Origin: Sycobia sp. Sy_11
Taxonomy: Eukaryota > Arthropoda > Insecta > Hymenoptera > Epichrysomallidae
Length of the DNA stretch: 64,000 nucleotides
Direction of reading: 5' to 3'
Assembly: GCA_018907035.1 (NCBI GenBank)
Contig: JACCIC010000273.1
Location: 393,501-457,500, forward strand
Positions 38,787 through 50,210 of the stretch are shown here, piece after piece. The notes under the pieces were generated by a model, which was not told the origin of the DNA, ran no database searches, and saw nothing but the letters and a program-made list of their open reading frames with translations. The translations under genes were made by a program, and so were the position numbers. Every line of letters starts with the position of its first letter. Positions within the stretch are counted from its first letter, which is position 1.

Positions 38787-38843
38787 TCAGTGCCGCTGTA
38801 TCTGCACCGTTTGGTCCAATGGAGTGATCGTCAGCTCGTTTAC
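38787..38843 (-). CDS. SDR gene exon 4 (C-terminal strand and stop)
   Basis: The acceptor is TATGTTTCAG immediately before 38843. The exon reads VNELTITPL followed by nine further residues and a TGA at 38789-38787. This matches the family ending (V/I-x-E-L-x-I-x-P) and joins TPPHVQ of exon 3 in phase 0, giving 253 residues. It was recognised by this fit, not by length. A possible poly-A signal (AATAAA on the sense strand) is at 38196-38191, implying a 3' UTR of about 600 bases, but that is weak evidence. Confidence 0.85.
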   Translation of the reverse strand, partial: VNELTITPLDQTVQIQRH

Positions 38844-41637
38844 CTGAAACATACATCGGACAGCCGCGTGAGAAATGCGTCTTTGCAGGGCGGCAAGGAG
38901 GTTCGGCGGGGGGAGGGGGAGGGGACGTATACACAGAGAACAACGGACCGTGCGCGCGCGCGATAGAATGCGTTTTTATCGTGTACGTAAGTTGAGAAAA
39001 GGCGAGGAAAGGAGGGAGCGAGGCCTGGGGGCTCGGGTGAGAAAAAATTGCGAAAATCCGCGCGCGCTCGCGCTCGCGCAGACGCTTAGAGCGACGAGCC
39101 AGTGATACGGATATTTTTTTTTTTTTTTACCTCTCCGTTGCCGCGAGCGAATGCGTGCGCGATAATATATAGTTCCTGCGTGCGCGGGATGTGTGTGTGT
39201 GTGTTTTTTGTCGTCCACACACACACACACAAAGCATGGAGAAAATATGCAGCGTGACAAAAACGCAGGCTGCGAGTAATTGTAATTAATTTTCTCAACG
39301 AGTCCGACACGTGCATTTACATAAATCGCTGATAGTGGTTGTAGTTATATATATATAATGGATTCAAAGCGTATAGATATATATAATAAATTAACTTCAT
39401 TATGTCATGTCCTGTACTTTCATAGCAATCGTTTAGATTAAATAAGTAAGGACCCATTTAGAATTCTTATCATTAACAATTACGATATTTTCTTATTCAA
39501 CGCAAGTAAGATTTTTTTAAGAGTTCAATTAAAGTTTAATACTTTTTCGTATGTCGATTTCAAATATCTTTCACATGCGACCGATATTTTTTTAATTAAG
39601 ATGAAAATTGCAAATATATGTGTATAAAATGTTATGGTATCTGTTACTTAATTTCGATATTATATGCTTGTTAATACAAATTAGTTTACTCGTATTATGC
39701 ATAACTTTACATATTAAAAAAAATTTTTTTTTTTTGGAAAGAGTTAATTGCTTATTTTGTAAAACTATATAATAATAAGTTTAGAGAGAAATAAGTTCAG
39801 CATGTGTGTTTTAAAAAACTGGTTTTTAATAATACGTCAATTCCATTCAACCACCAATTCATGTATATCATTAAAGTAAGTATACAATTATTTTATTGCA
39901 AACATTGACTGCACGTTTACGTCTACGTTTTATTATATGATTATATGCCTTATAAATATTTTCTCGAATTTTCAAATTGACATCAAGTTACTATTAGAAG
40001 AAAATTAAATTTTCGCCAAATCGCTTAAGACTCTCTGTTTTTGCAGCAGATGCGTATTGATCATTCGCTGATTTGCCATCGCAGAATTTATTCGATGAAT
40101 ATATTACAGCCAGTTGGACACGCGGTCCAGGACGCCTTAGTGAATTCGCGATTCCGAGCGAATGGATTCGAGATTGAATTTATCTTCGCCTAGATGATTC
40201 CCGATCTTTTACCTTCGAGCTTGATATGTTAAATTTACGTTACGGATGGGCTCGAAATAGTACGTTCTAGTTTGTTTTTTAATCATTATAGTCATTGATC
40301 ATGTGCAAGTCGGTCTGCCGTACTTAATAAAGCCGTAACGACTAATTTAAAATGTGCAATGGACAGGCTAATGCCGTAGAAACGTTCCGGCCGTATTGCG
40401 GCTTCAAGCGGAACTCCGCAAAAAAAAAATTTACTATCTGAGACCGAATAGGGACTAAGAGGAAGAGAGGAGCCGGCTGTATCATAAAGTACAACGCTGA
40501 TGATTTTAAAATATGAAAAGAAAAAGATAATCGAACAATATTAATTTTGAAGAAACAGAATGATAGATTCTGATCGCAAAAGGAATTTCGTAGGTAACAA
40601 ACCGTATAGTTTTTATGTTTTTTCCGTGGCATATCTCCAATTTTTCTCTCAATGAGAATCTTGCTCGAATATCGACAAATAGTTAAAAAAAAAAGAAAGA
40701 AAGAAAAAATTAGCCGTCTGCTCTAGCGATTCGTCCTCAGAATCTAGTGATACTTGTATCTAGCAATTAATTTTCATTTATATAGTATGAATATATAGCT
40801 TAAACATAAAAAAATTACCGATTATTATGTAATTCAATTAAATTATTTTGTTTGTTTTTTTTTTTTTTTTTTAAATACAATTATCGCAGTTGACAAAGCC
40901 ATTGGTTGTAATCTGAATAATTTCATTTACGTTCGATCCGCATTATCTGCGATTTATGCGAGATTCAAGCTTTGCACAATCCAAAGGCAATCCATCGCGG
41001 AGAATTTTGAAAGAAAAAACAGGGATCGATTCCCGCCGCTTATCTCGACAGTTTCGCACCAGCGCGTACGCGCCTGAGATTATAGAGCGCGACGTTGTTA
41101 TTATATGATTACGGCAACGATCGCGTCGACGAGCCGTTTGTGCTACAATAATCATTCGGATCTCGCGGTCGTGTCTCGAAGGACGAAATATATGCACGTA
41201 TATATACCTGTACGTGGGGTGGTGTGCCGAGGGCGTACATTATCGCGTCGGAGACGTCCTTCACTTCTAGGATTGGCACGCGATTCAGGAGCTCATCGGG
41301 AATACCTGCGCTACGGATCATCTCCGTTCGTACGGGGCCTGGGCTGATGCTCTAGAATCACATGTATATGTATATTATATAATAATATAAAATTATATAT
41401 ATGTGCAGTGAGAAAAACTTTTCAATTTAAAATTACAATACTACTCGGTCATTTGATCAAAGACTGTAAATATCTAAAAATGACCACACTACATAGAACA
41501 TTTTAAAAACGAAAATTTGAAAGAGGTACTATTAATCTAGTAAAATTTATTAGAAACTATGACAATTTTTTAGACTTTTACAGTTTGCGATCAAATTACT
41601 GGACAGTATTTTAATTTTTCCAAGAAAATTTTTTTTC

Positions 41638-41688
<51 letters not shown>

Positions 41689-44566
41689 GTTTATTTATTC
41701 GATGTCAGTATGGACTTTATAATAATTTTAATTAAATATTACAATAATCAATTCAATTTCTTTTAATATCACAATATAAGTGGTTTATTTATAGAATATA
41801 ATATACGCAAGTTTATTAAAAAATAAACTTACGTATGTTACGTATATTTTAATAATAATGGTTAAAGTGTTCAGATTATACGATAACTTATGTGATTCAT
41901 CGGTAATTCAAAAACAAAAAAACAAAAACAGATTTTTAACATAAATAAAGAATAAAAATTACGTCTTTTAAAAATAAGATAATGGGTATAAGGAATATTA
42001 CAGTTTCGTAAAATTTTCATTGTTCATTCGTTTCACGAGAAAATCAATTTAAATTAATTTTAATACACTGAATACATAATTGTGGAAAGTCTATATGTAC
42101 AAAGAGGTCTGAACAATTCTGAGGAAAATGTAAAGTTCACGAACATCTTTAGTTTTGCGACAACGTAGTCTTTTGACGAGATGCAAATTCAATCGTCTGT
42201 GTGTTTTTTTAGTTTAGTTTCATTTACAATTCTTTTTACCATTTTTGCCGTTTCACGATCGGTAAAAACAAAGAGCGTTAGTAAGCTCCGGCTTCAAAAA
42301 CCAGTCTCCGCTCATGCATATGCGAAGTGTCGATATGCGAAGTTTCTTTATAATATTGTTTTTTCAAGTAGAAAAGTTAAGATAATTTCCTAGGCACAAA
42401 TCCAAACATAATTATCTATGTTGGAATTTTTTATTTACGCTTTTTATGATGAATGAGTGTCATATTCACGTTGTAAACTTCAACTGGCTCTTAGACAAAA
42501 GTTGCTTGTTAAATTTAAAGTAGAAAAGATACAGTGCTCTATAAGTAATTAGTGTACAAGTTAAAGTGAATAAACTTTGCTACTGATTACAATATTTAAA
42601 CAGGTTCCAAGTTTACATTGTTAGCTAATCTTTTTGTTAATAATTGGTAATATAAAAATTATCCTTCACTTGTAATATACGGATCAATAATAGTATGTGT
42701 ATTACTTTTTTCAAATACACTTTCTGTTTATTAGATTAAAAAAAGTAATAATGGGTTACTGAATACTCATTATAATAAGTAGAATAACTGAATTAATAAC
42801 TTATTTATAAAAATTTTATGTGAGAAAATGGTTTCTATAAAAGTAGTAGTAGCTGTTTAACAAAAACCCCTAATTTTGACCTCAGAATAGGAAACAGCGG
42901 TTAATTTAATGTTTAGATAGTGAATCACTTAGTGGATCTGTTTGATTTTCGAAAGTCATAAAAATTTTACTTTGTTATTCTTTTTCCGCAAGTTGACCTT
43001 TAAACGACGAAACGAAAAGTTTTCAAAACATGTTTTCCACGAGCTTATGCAACTCTTAGCTGGAAACTTTTTCGCTAACATTTACTTCGCTAGATCCTCT
43101 GGGTGTCAACGAATGAATTATTAAAAAATGTAAAATTGATCTAGTCATGATTTTTAAGGAAATCTAATGGACCACACGTGGGATATAACTACTTAAATGT
43201 AGACTTTACCGTTCTTTCCGATTCATTTGACCAAGAACAGCTGATCTTATATGATTTTCTAATAAAGACGATTCTTTTGACCGAAGTTCACGATTTTTGT
43301 GTCAATTTTTCTTGAATAATGCAGTTTAAGCAAGTTATTCAGTGAATTGTTAGTGTTATTATACTCAATATGTATGCTCATATACGTGCACTAGACACTA
43401 AGGATATGTAAAAGTATGGATACCCCTCTATATCATTGCAGTACAGAATACAAGGAGAAAAATTTTAAATAGAAAAATTTTTGCTGAATTTTAAATAGCC
43501 GCCCTTAATATCACGTGTAAAGCAGCCAAAATTTTAATTTAATAGTTAAAATATATGCGATGCCAAAGGGATGTAAAAGAAACAAGTTTGCTTCAAATGA
43601 CTTTAATGTCAAGATTAAGGTCAACTTTAAAATCAGCATTAGATTATTTAGATTAAAGACTGACATTTTTCTTAGTGCTACCTGCTCGTAGAATCTGGTT
43701 CAAAAAAAGTTACTTGGGGGCCAATACTTTTGGACTACCCTGTAGATGTATATTGGACTTAAATTTAATAGTTAATTTAAATTTATTTTAGTACAGACGT
43801 AAGGACACGCGTGTAAAAGATTTCAAATCAAATTTTCATTAAATTATTTTCGGCTTCTCTCGCCCTGGTATGCTTTATAATTGACAAATTGACGATATTC
43901 CGTTTTAGAAGAAAGAAATATAATCGGATATCTTCGTATTAAAAAAATTGCGAAACTGAATTTTACAATTATAAACAGTATATATTGAATATCAGCAATT
44001 TAATCTTAATATTTTTGTAAAAATATATTATGAAAATATTTGGCAAAAGTCATCGTTGTTATGTTTTATTCAGTTAAAAGTTATATTGAGACCAAGCAAT
44101 CGGCTTCTCCCTTCAACCTTAGCAACCATCGCGGATTGGTACCGAGAAAAAGAAAGAGAACAAAAAAAAAAAAAAAAAAAAAAAAAACGACGCGACTCAC
44201 CGTGATCTTGATGCCGGTGTTGAGGCTCGCCAGCTCGTTGCGCACGGACTCGGTCATGCCGGTGACCGCGTACTTGCTCGCGCAGTAGATGCTGACCGGC
44301 ACCTGGACCCGCGCCGCGTTGTGGCCCGCGTAGCTGTTCACGTTGACGATGTGGCCCTGGACGCTGTGCTTGCGCATCAGTCGGCTCGCCTCGCGGATGC
44401 AGATGGCCATTGCCAGGACGTTTATGTCGAGTATCCTGCGATAGGACTCGGTCGTGCCGTCTGTCGGTGATGTCGAATAAGCAAAACAATAAATAAATGT
44501 ATGTATATATATTTAAATAAATGCATATATGTATATATATATATATATATATTAAATAAATGTATA

Positions 44567-44612
<46 letters not shown>

Positions 44613-44638
44613 CTGAGTTCATTAATCGTTCCTCATAC

Positions 44639-44690
<52 letters not shown>

Positions 44691-47600
44691 CAACCGAGTG
44701 CAATTATATTTAGAGAGACTAAGATAGACGATAAAGCTAATAAATAATTTTATGCAAAGAACATAATCAATCATCGCCTTTTCTTATACAATCGATATTC
44801 GCCTATTATAGTCTTTTAGGCCTGTTTGAAGATTATAAGATAATGTTAATGCTGTTTTTTCTTCGAATAATAATAATTTTCACGATTCATATTTTCTCGT
44901 TACAAGAGACCAGTGACAGATTTAAATTGCGAGCGATAAGGTTATAGAAAAAGCCTTTATATTAAAAAAAAATCATTTAACAAATAACTAATATATTTCA
45001 GTATTGTTAATTAAATATTTATTGTCTAATATTATAATACAAAGGAGGTAAGTTCATCACGTAGCTTATTAAAACAGTGTAAATTTCAATCCGCTCCTGG
45101 CTAAGACGAAGATAATAAAAATTTCAAGGCAGTATTGAAATTTTTATTTCAAGGCAATATCTTTCATTAACATTATACTGTTGGTCTTCGCGATTGATAT
45201 TGTTTTATTATCAATGCATTGTATATGGAAATTTATCGTTCTTTAGTCGATATTTAAAAAGTCGTCAACGAGTTTTTAAATAGGTGTAATAATGTAAAGA
45301 GCGAACGATGAAAGTATTTTATCTCGTGATAAGGAATGTTATCTGGATAATATATATATCGAATTGCTAAATACTCTGTAATCATAAAAGTGCAGTTAAT
45401 TTTTCACTTATACAATTATAAGTTTCAATAAAACTGATCTAGGATGGAGATTTCAAATGATTATGCAATTTGTGTGTGTGTGTGTGTGTGTATATATGTA
45501 TATATATCTACAAAAATTTCTAGATCCTTGAATGTTTCATGTAACAATTATCGGATGATTTAATTACTGTATAAATAGAAGATATATAATTAATATATAA
45601 TGAAATGATACGATAAGAATATAAAAATTAAATATTAAACTAAATAATTGCATGTTTTTAATTTTAGTATGTCGCATCATGTTGGATAAATTTGCCAAGA
45701 TTTACCATCTATATGAATATCGATTAAACGAAACAATATAAGGTATACAACACTTGCTGCAGGATTGACGATACGTTTTATCAAAATAATAGAAGGCATT
45801 GAGCAAATGAGGAATTTGAATAATTTGGAATATCAATATGTAGTCTAGTTTTTTAATCGCGTTGGTTACGTAAATGTATCTTTTATTTGGATGTAAATAA
45901 AGAATGAAAATATTTCTTCTTTACCGGAATCATTTTAAAAAGGCACAAAGAACTTGAACCCTAAAAAAATAAAATATGTTAATCCTAGTGCCGCCTGTTT
46001 GCTTTTTTACACGTGGATGGAGAAAAAAATCAAGACGTGACATCGTTAATGTTGTAAACCTAGTTTTCTTTCGATCTTTAAATGAACTATTTATTTACCA
46101 CAGGTATTTCCAATTTTAATTGCAATTAAAAGATTAAGAACGAAAAAACCATCCAGATAAATTTTCTATATAAATTATTATGGAATTAGATATTAATGCA
46201 ACGAGATATGGCATTTTAAACACATCTGGCTGATTTAAAAATTATTCATGCAATTTTACGCATCTAATTAAATAGTTGAATAAGATTTCACAAATTAAGA
46301 TTAGATAATTGATAGTTATCGAGAGATTGTATTGATTTATAGAATCAAGTTTTTAAAGAACGAGCACTGACTCGCAAGGAAAGATTTGGATATATGAGCG
46401 ATGGATTTGGTCAAGATTGAGCGGGATATAACTCTAATGCTTGAGGATATAATACTTTTATCCTTACAATTACTAATCAAAATCGATATAATATGGAGTT
46501 GGATTAATTTTTCAAATTATAATTTCTACTTCTTGATTACAGATACGAAGTAAGAATAATAATTCAAGCAAAAAGGTTCTAATGAACCTATGTCCTCAAA
46601 TGCACAGTTTCTTAGTTACTGTCGATTAAATCGATTAATGCTAAGCCCACTGTTACATAGTTGGCGAGTAACCTCTCGTAAACGCTTGTAAATTCAGCAG
46701 AACTCCAATTGACAATAATTAAGAAACGACACATTTACAGATATAGGTTTATTAGAACATTTTTTACGTAAAATTTTATTCATTCATCGAATCCGATGTG
46801 AAAAGTACGGGAATTCAGTAGAAAAATACTTCGAATTTAATTGTAACGAAGTACTAAGTACTAAGACCGTTGAGTCGTAAAACTGTAACAAGGTTCATAT
46901 TGGAGGTAATCAGAATTATCTCTCTCAGACTCGTTCAAAAGCCCCATCCATCGTCTCTTCTTGGGAGTTTTTTATTTTTAAATACCAATCAAAATGAAAA
47001 TTTCAAGTAGCATAAAGGCCATCAAAGCTTTTTTAAAAATAATATTATTATTCGCGAGTCAATGGCACATGGCGAATAAACACTATATTTCATAGAGTTT
47101 CAATGAACTTAATCCCCATTATAATCTTAATGATTATAGAATATTATAAAATCATATACAGGATATAGCTGAAATAAGAATGCTCCAGAATAATCTTTCT
47201 AGGCTGTATTATTGGAGAAATTGGTTCTGACCAATGTTCAAGAATTTGATAAAATACATTCACTGAACCCTCAACTTTGATCGATTGATCATTTTACAAG
47301 GTCATGTGTATGGATATGTGTTTTGAAAAGACTGGACAAGTCTACGTTTAGGTAGTATATCGTGGGGTGCTTGATTTTATAGGTCCACAAGAATTAAAAG
47401 TCAATATTACTTTTTATGTTTGTTAATTTGAAAGTTAATCTTCTAATGGTATTGAGAATGATCCTTTAATGTTAAACAAATGTTTAACACCACGTGTCTC
47501 TTAGAAAGTTAAGCAGCTCTGAACTAAAATATTTTTGGATTAATGTTACTTATGAGAGAACTTTTAGTAGTCAACAGTATCATTGATCTCCTTATACATT

Positions 47601-48814
47601 AAGGGATTCAATGGACACCACGCATTTCATTTCGAGCCATAATAGGACTTTTTATTTAAAAAATTGAATTCCGTATCTTTTACTTGACTCAGTTTCTCGA
47701 ATAATACATATCCCTTGATGCAGAGGTATTGTGATATTTGGTGCACCCTGTATATAAAATTTTCTATTGAAATAGTATACGCCTTCAAAATCTGAGCTAT
47801 CTCTACAGCATTTTAATTCGATTTATGTTGCTCTCAGCTCTCTCAGGTGTCGATCTGGTTCAAAATTTGCTGATGTAGGCGACTACATTAATGAAAAGTA
47901 AATTTCCACAGCAGCTTTAAAATATGATAAATGACAGTGTCTCTCGATTATTTTTTTGAGCATTGTGTTTAAGTTAGTAATATGTGTAGTAATATATTTA
48001 TGTTATTAATATGGAAAAGCCGTAAGTGTAAATTATTTATATAAATATTAGAAAAATACTGAAAAATTTTAGAATTTTTTTTTGATCGATTCTAACACTA
48101 TTTTTTCCTCGAATAATTTTTCATAAGATTAATAGAATTCAAAAACAAAATATGAATGTTTTTTTATTTTACATAGAACCCGTAACACAGGTTGAATTCG
48201 ATTTAACTTTTTTTCGACATAGGTGTGTTTTTTCTTTGAACGGCTTGTTACAAATTCTATCTTCACTTCGGGTTTTAATACAAATTTTGCTTCTATTATA
48301 TACTTTCTATAATATACTTTCTAATTCTATAAATAAAGTGTTATCGAGACACAGTAACTTCACTTTATTAATTAACTTTTGTGTTTCCCTACGTAAGTAT
48401 CCTTTAAATATACAAAAATATAATTCGAGTCGTGTCACGAATTACGTGTCTAATTGCCACGGTCGGATTTAAAATTTACATTCACTTAAAAATACAAACA
48501 TTCAGATTTTATTCGTCTAGGATTTTTAATCAGAAAAGGAATTACTTAAAAATACTTGGAAATGTATTAGAAGCCCAGGACTTCTGTTTCATTTATTTAT
48601 CAAAATATTTACCTAATAGAAGGAATTATTTTTGAAAATAACTTGCAGAACAATAAGACGGTTAGGCGAGTTTGACATTTACACGGTCTTTTTACTTTAT
48701 TTAATATTATTATTTATTCACATATTTTTCATCCACTATGCAAAAAGAAAAAGAAGCGCGAATCGAATAGTGAGAATTCTGTATATATATGTATGTATGT
48801 ATATATACACATAC

Positions 48815-48885
<71 letters not shown>

Positions 48886-49324
48886 AATTAATAAAAACGA
48901 TCGCGCCTTATTATCCTGCGTATTGGAAAACCACGCGACGATAATAATAGCGTCGCGCTAAAATTATTTTGTTCACCTTACGCACAAACTGTATCAATAT
49001 CCATAAATCCACCCGAGACTCACCGACTATCCTCTCGCTGCTCAGGTAGCCGGCGTTATTGATCAGTATGTGGACCGGTCCCACTTTCTCCTCCACGTAC
49101 TTGAAGGCCTCCAGTATCTCCTCCTCCTTGCGCAGATCGCACTTGACCGGATACAGGGAGCCGGGCTGCTTGGCCAGACGCTGGGCGTTCTCCTCGAGGA
49201 CGGCGACGCGCCGCGCCAGACCGACGACCTTGAGCCCGGCGCGCACCAGCACCTCGACGACGTAGGCCCCGATGCCGGAGGAGGCGCCCGTCACCACCGC
49301 GACCTGACCGTGCCAGCGTTCCAT
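38787..49324 (-). CDS. Classical SDR oxidoreductase, farnesol dehydrogenase / DHRS11-like, four exons
   Basis: Joining 49324-49024, 44460-44201, 41351-41208 and 38843-38787 gives an uninterrupted 253-residue protein, the usual length for the family. Visible SDR hallmarks are the dinucleotide-binding TGASSGIG (residues 12-19), an acidic CDL (62-64), NNAG (89-92), the catalytic tetrad N114, S143, Y159 and K163 (YCASK), and SPGPVRTEM (190-198) after the active site. The enzyme should be a soluble NAD(P)(H)-dependent dehydrogenase/reductase. R38 and R39 after the second beta strand favour NADP(H). Insect members closest in pattern are annotated as farnesol dehydrogenases or DHRS11-like carbonyl reductases, acting on terpenoid alcohols or other carbonyls; the true substrate cannot be read from sequence. 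No signal peptide or membrane segment is seen. All introns are GT-AG: 4563, 2849 and 2364 bp, phases 1, 0 and 0. All key residues are present, so the gene looks functional. Confidence 0.93.
39137..39192 (-). mobile_element. Short fragment matching the LINE 5' end, next to (CA)n
   Basis: On the minus strand this reads (CA)n, then CCCGCGCACGCAGGAACTAT, then ATATTATCGCGCACGCA and TCGCTCGCG. That is the same order and near-identical sequence as 27331-27405 at the R1-clade LINE 5' junction, with one 22-bp unit instead of two. After about 55-65 bases the match ends near an A-rich run. It lies in the third intron of the SDR gene, in the same sense as the gene. It may be an independent insertion that kept only its 5' end, or part of a related repeat. 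Confidence 0.6.
41208..41351 (-). CDS. SDR gene exon 3 (substrate-loop region)
   Basis: The acceptor is GATTCTAG at the 41352 side and the exon opens in frame with [11 protein letters not shown], the expected SDR motif after the catalytic helix. It is 144 bases and 48 codons (residues 188-235), ending TPPHVQ before donor GTATAT. The region ALGTPPHVQ is typical of DHRS11/farnesol dehydrogenase-like proteins just before the last beta strand. Confidence 0.92.
41641..41686. repeat. (TA)n microsatellite in SDR intron 2
   Basis: About 46 bp of uninterrupted TA. Confidence 0.95.
43401..43742. repeat. Small inverted-repeat element (MITE-like) in SDR intron 2
   Basis: The left end reads AGGATATGTAAAAGTATGGA then TACCCC; the right end, on the opposite strand, reads CAGGGTAGTCCAAAAGTATT then GGCCCCC. 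They align over about 27 bases with several mismatches and are flanked by TA on both sides. CAGGGTRGTCCAAAAGTAT-type ends are common in Tc1/mariner-related elements of insects. The 342-bp body has no open frame. Confidence 0.5.
44201..44460 (-). CDS. SDR gene exon 2 (catalytic Ser-Tyr-Lys)
   Basis: It begins after ACCGACAG (acceptor AG at 44462-44461) with AC, completing an Asp codon with the last base of exon 1. It codes residues 101-187, including N114, VNSYAGH with S143, and YCASK with Y159 and K163. The donor is ACG|GTGAGT, phase 0. A pure T run on the sense strand (about 26 T) starts some 13 bases inside the following intron. Confidence 0.93.
44502..44687. repeat. (TA)n cluster with a TAAATAAATG-TATA minisatellite in SDR intron 1
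   Basis: TAAATAAATG followed by (TA)n recurs three times at 44480-44575; long TA runs follow at 44574-44610 and 44640-44687. Confidence 0.85.
47155..47755. repeat. About 600-bp element with TATACAGG terminal repeats in SDR intron 1
   Basis: The left end reads TATACAGGATATAGCTGAAA and the right end, reverse-complemented, reads TATACAGGGTGCACCAAATA. The first eight bases are identical and most of the next twelve are similar. The body has no reading frame of note. Ends of the TATACAGGGTG type are frequent in insect DNA transposons and their non-autonomous derivatives, but I cannot name the family. Confidence 0.45.
48817..48878. repeat. (TG)n microsatellite in SDR intron 1
   Basis: About 62 bp of TG, running into CG at its end, 146 bp from the exon 1 donor. 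Confidence 0.95.
49024..49324 (-). CDS. SDR gene exon 1 (start codon, cofactor-binding half)
   Basis: This exon codes residues 1-100 plus the first base of codon 101. The ATG at 49324 follows an A-rich stretch (AAAAATGG context) and there is no better upstream start: the SDR fold begins only six residues later. It carries the Rossmann glycine motif and NNAG. The donor is G|GTGAGT at 49023-49018, leaving phase 1. Its high GC content stands out from the AT-rich flanks. Confidence 0.93.
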
Positions 49325-49377
49325 TTTTCTTTCTCCCTATCCCCTTCTGATCTCGTGGTCGTTGTTTTTTTTTCTCT

Positions 49378-49408
<31 letters not shown>

Positions 49409-49472
49409 ATCACCCGTTTAATACTGTACGCACGGCTGATTTTCGACGTACGATACTCGCATTACCGACGCT

Positions 49473-49513
<41 letters not shown>

Positions 49514-49960
49514 ATATATGTATATATATAAATTAGCGTTCAACACGCGGGTTGTTTCCGGAGCAAACCGATCTGTAATAAAGCCCGCTCCACGGGCGCG
49601 CGCGCGCGATATATATATATGCGTGGAAGCCGCCGCCGCGCGCGCTCAGCCGACGCGATGGTAGCGCGCGCTGTGTTTATTATAAGAGCCAGCTTATAAT
49701 ATACTTATACGTATCGTTGATGCCTGGCGGATTCTCGCCTCGCGTTAACTCCGCGCGCTCCGCAGTTCGCCGCGGCGATGATACGCGAGGACGAGGAGGG
49801 AGGCGGCGGGGAGGGGGCGGAGGGGCACTTTGCGCCTAGGTGCTGTGTATCCCCCCCCCACTATACCGGAGAGAGGGAGAGAGAGAGAGAGAGAGAGGGG
49901 TGGGGCCTAAAGGCCTCATCGCGCGGCGTTCGGGCCGAAAGTTCGGAGTGGGTCGGCTAT
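49325..49960 (-). promoter_or_regulatory. Probable 5' UTR and promoter region of the SDR gene
   Basis: Immediately upstream of the SDR start there are two GA-repeat blocks on the sense strand (49385-49408 and 49475-49507), then a GC/CpG-rich stretch (49580-49960) containing (CG)n. GA repeats bind GAGA-type factors in insects, and CpG-rich patches mark many insect promoters. No clear TATA box or initiator could be assigned, so the transcription start is unknown. Confidence 0.4.
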
Positions 49961-49980
49961 GCGAAGATTCTACTGTACAA

Positions 49981-50084
<104 letters not shown>

Positions 50085-50210
50085 TATAATATATGATGTA
50101 GACACTTATGACAAGTGCATAAAATTGCTCCTCTGCTCGCGGCTCCGGGGAGCGCGCAATTATCTTGATTGCAAAAAGTTAAATACGTATAGAGTCTAAC
50201 GCTGTGTATT

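Noticed and set aside
38439..39105. Open frames of 76-175 residues overlapping SDR exon 4
   Set aside because: Opposite strand or wrong frame to the well-supported exon and containing poly-Lys or poly-Phe from the A run.
48911..49023. Extension of the SDR exon 1 frame past the donor to a stop at 48911
   Set aside because: The canonical GTGAGT donor and in-phase match of exon 2 show this extension is intron.
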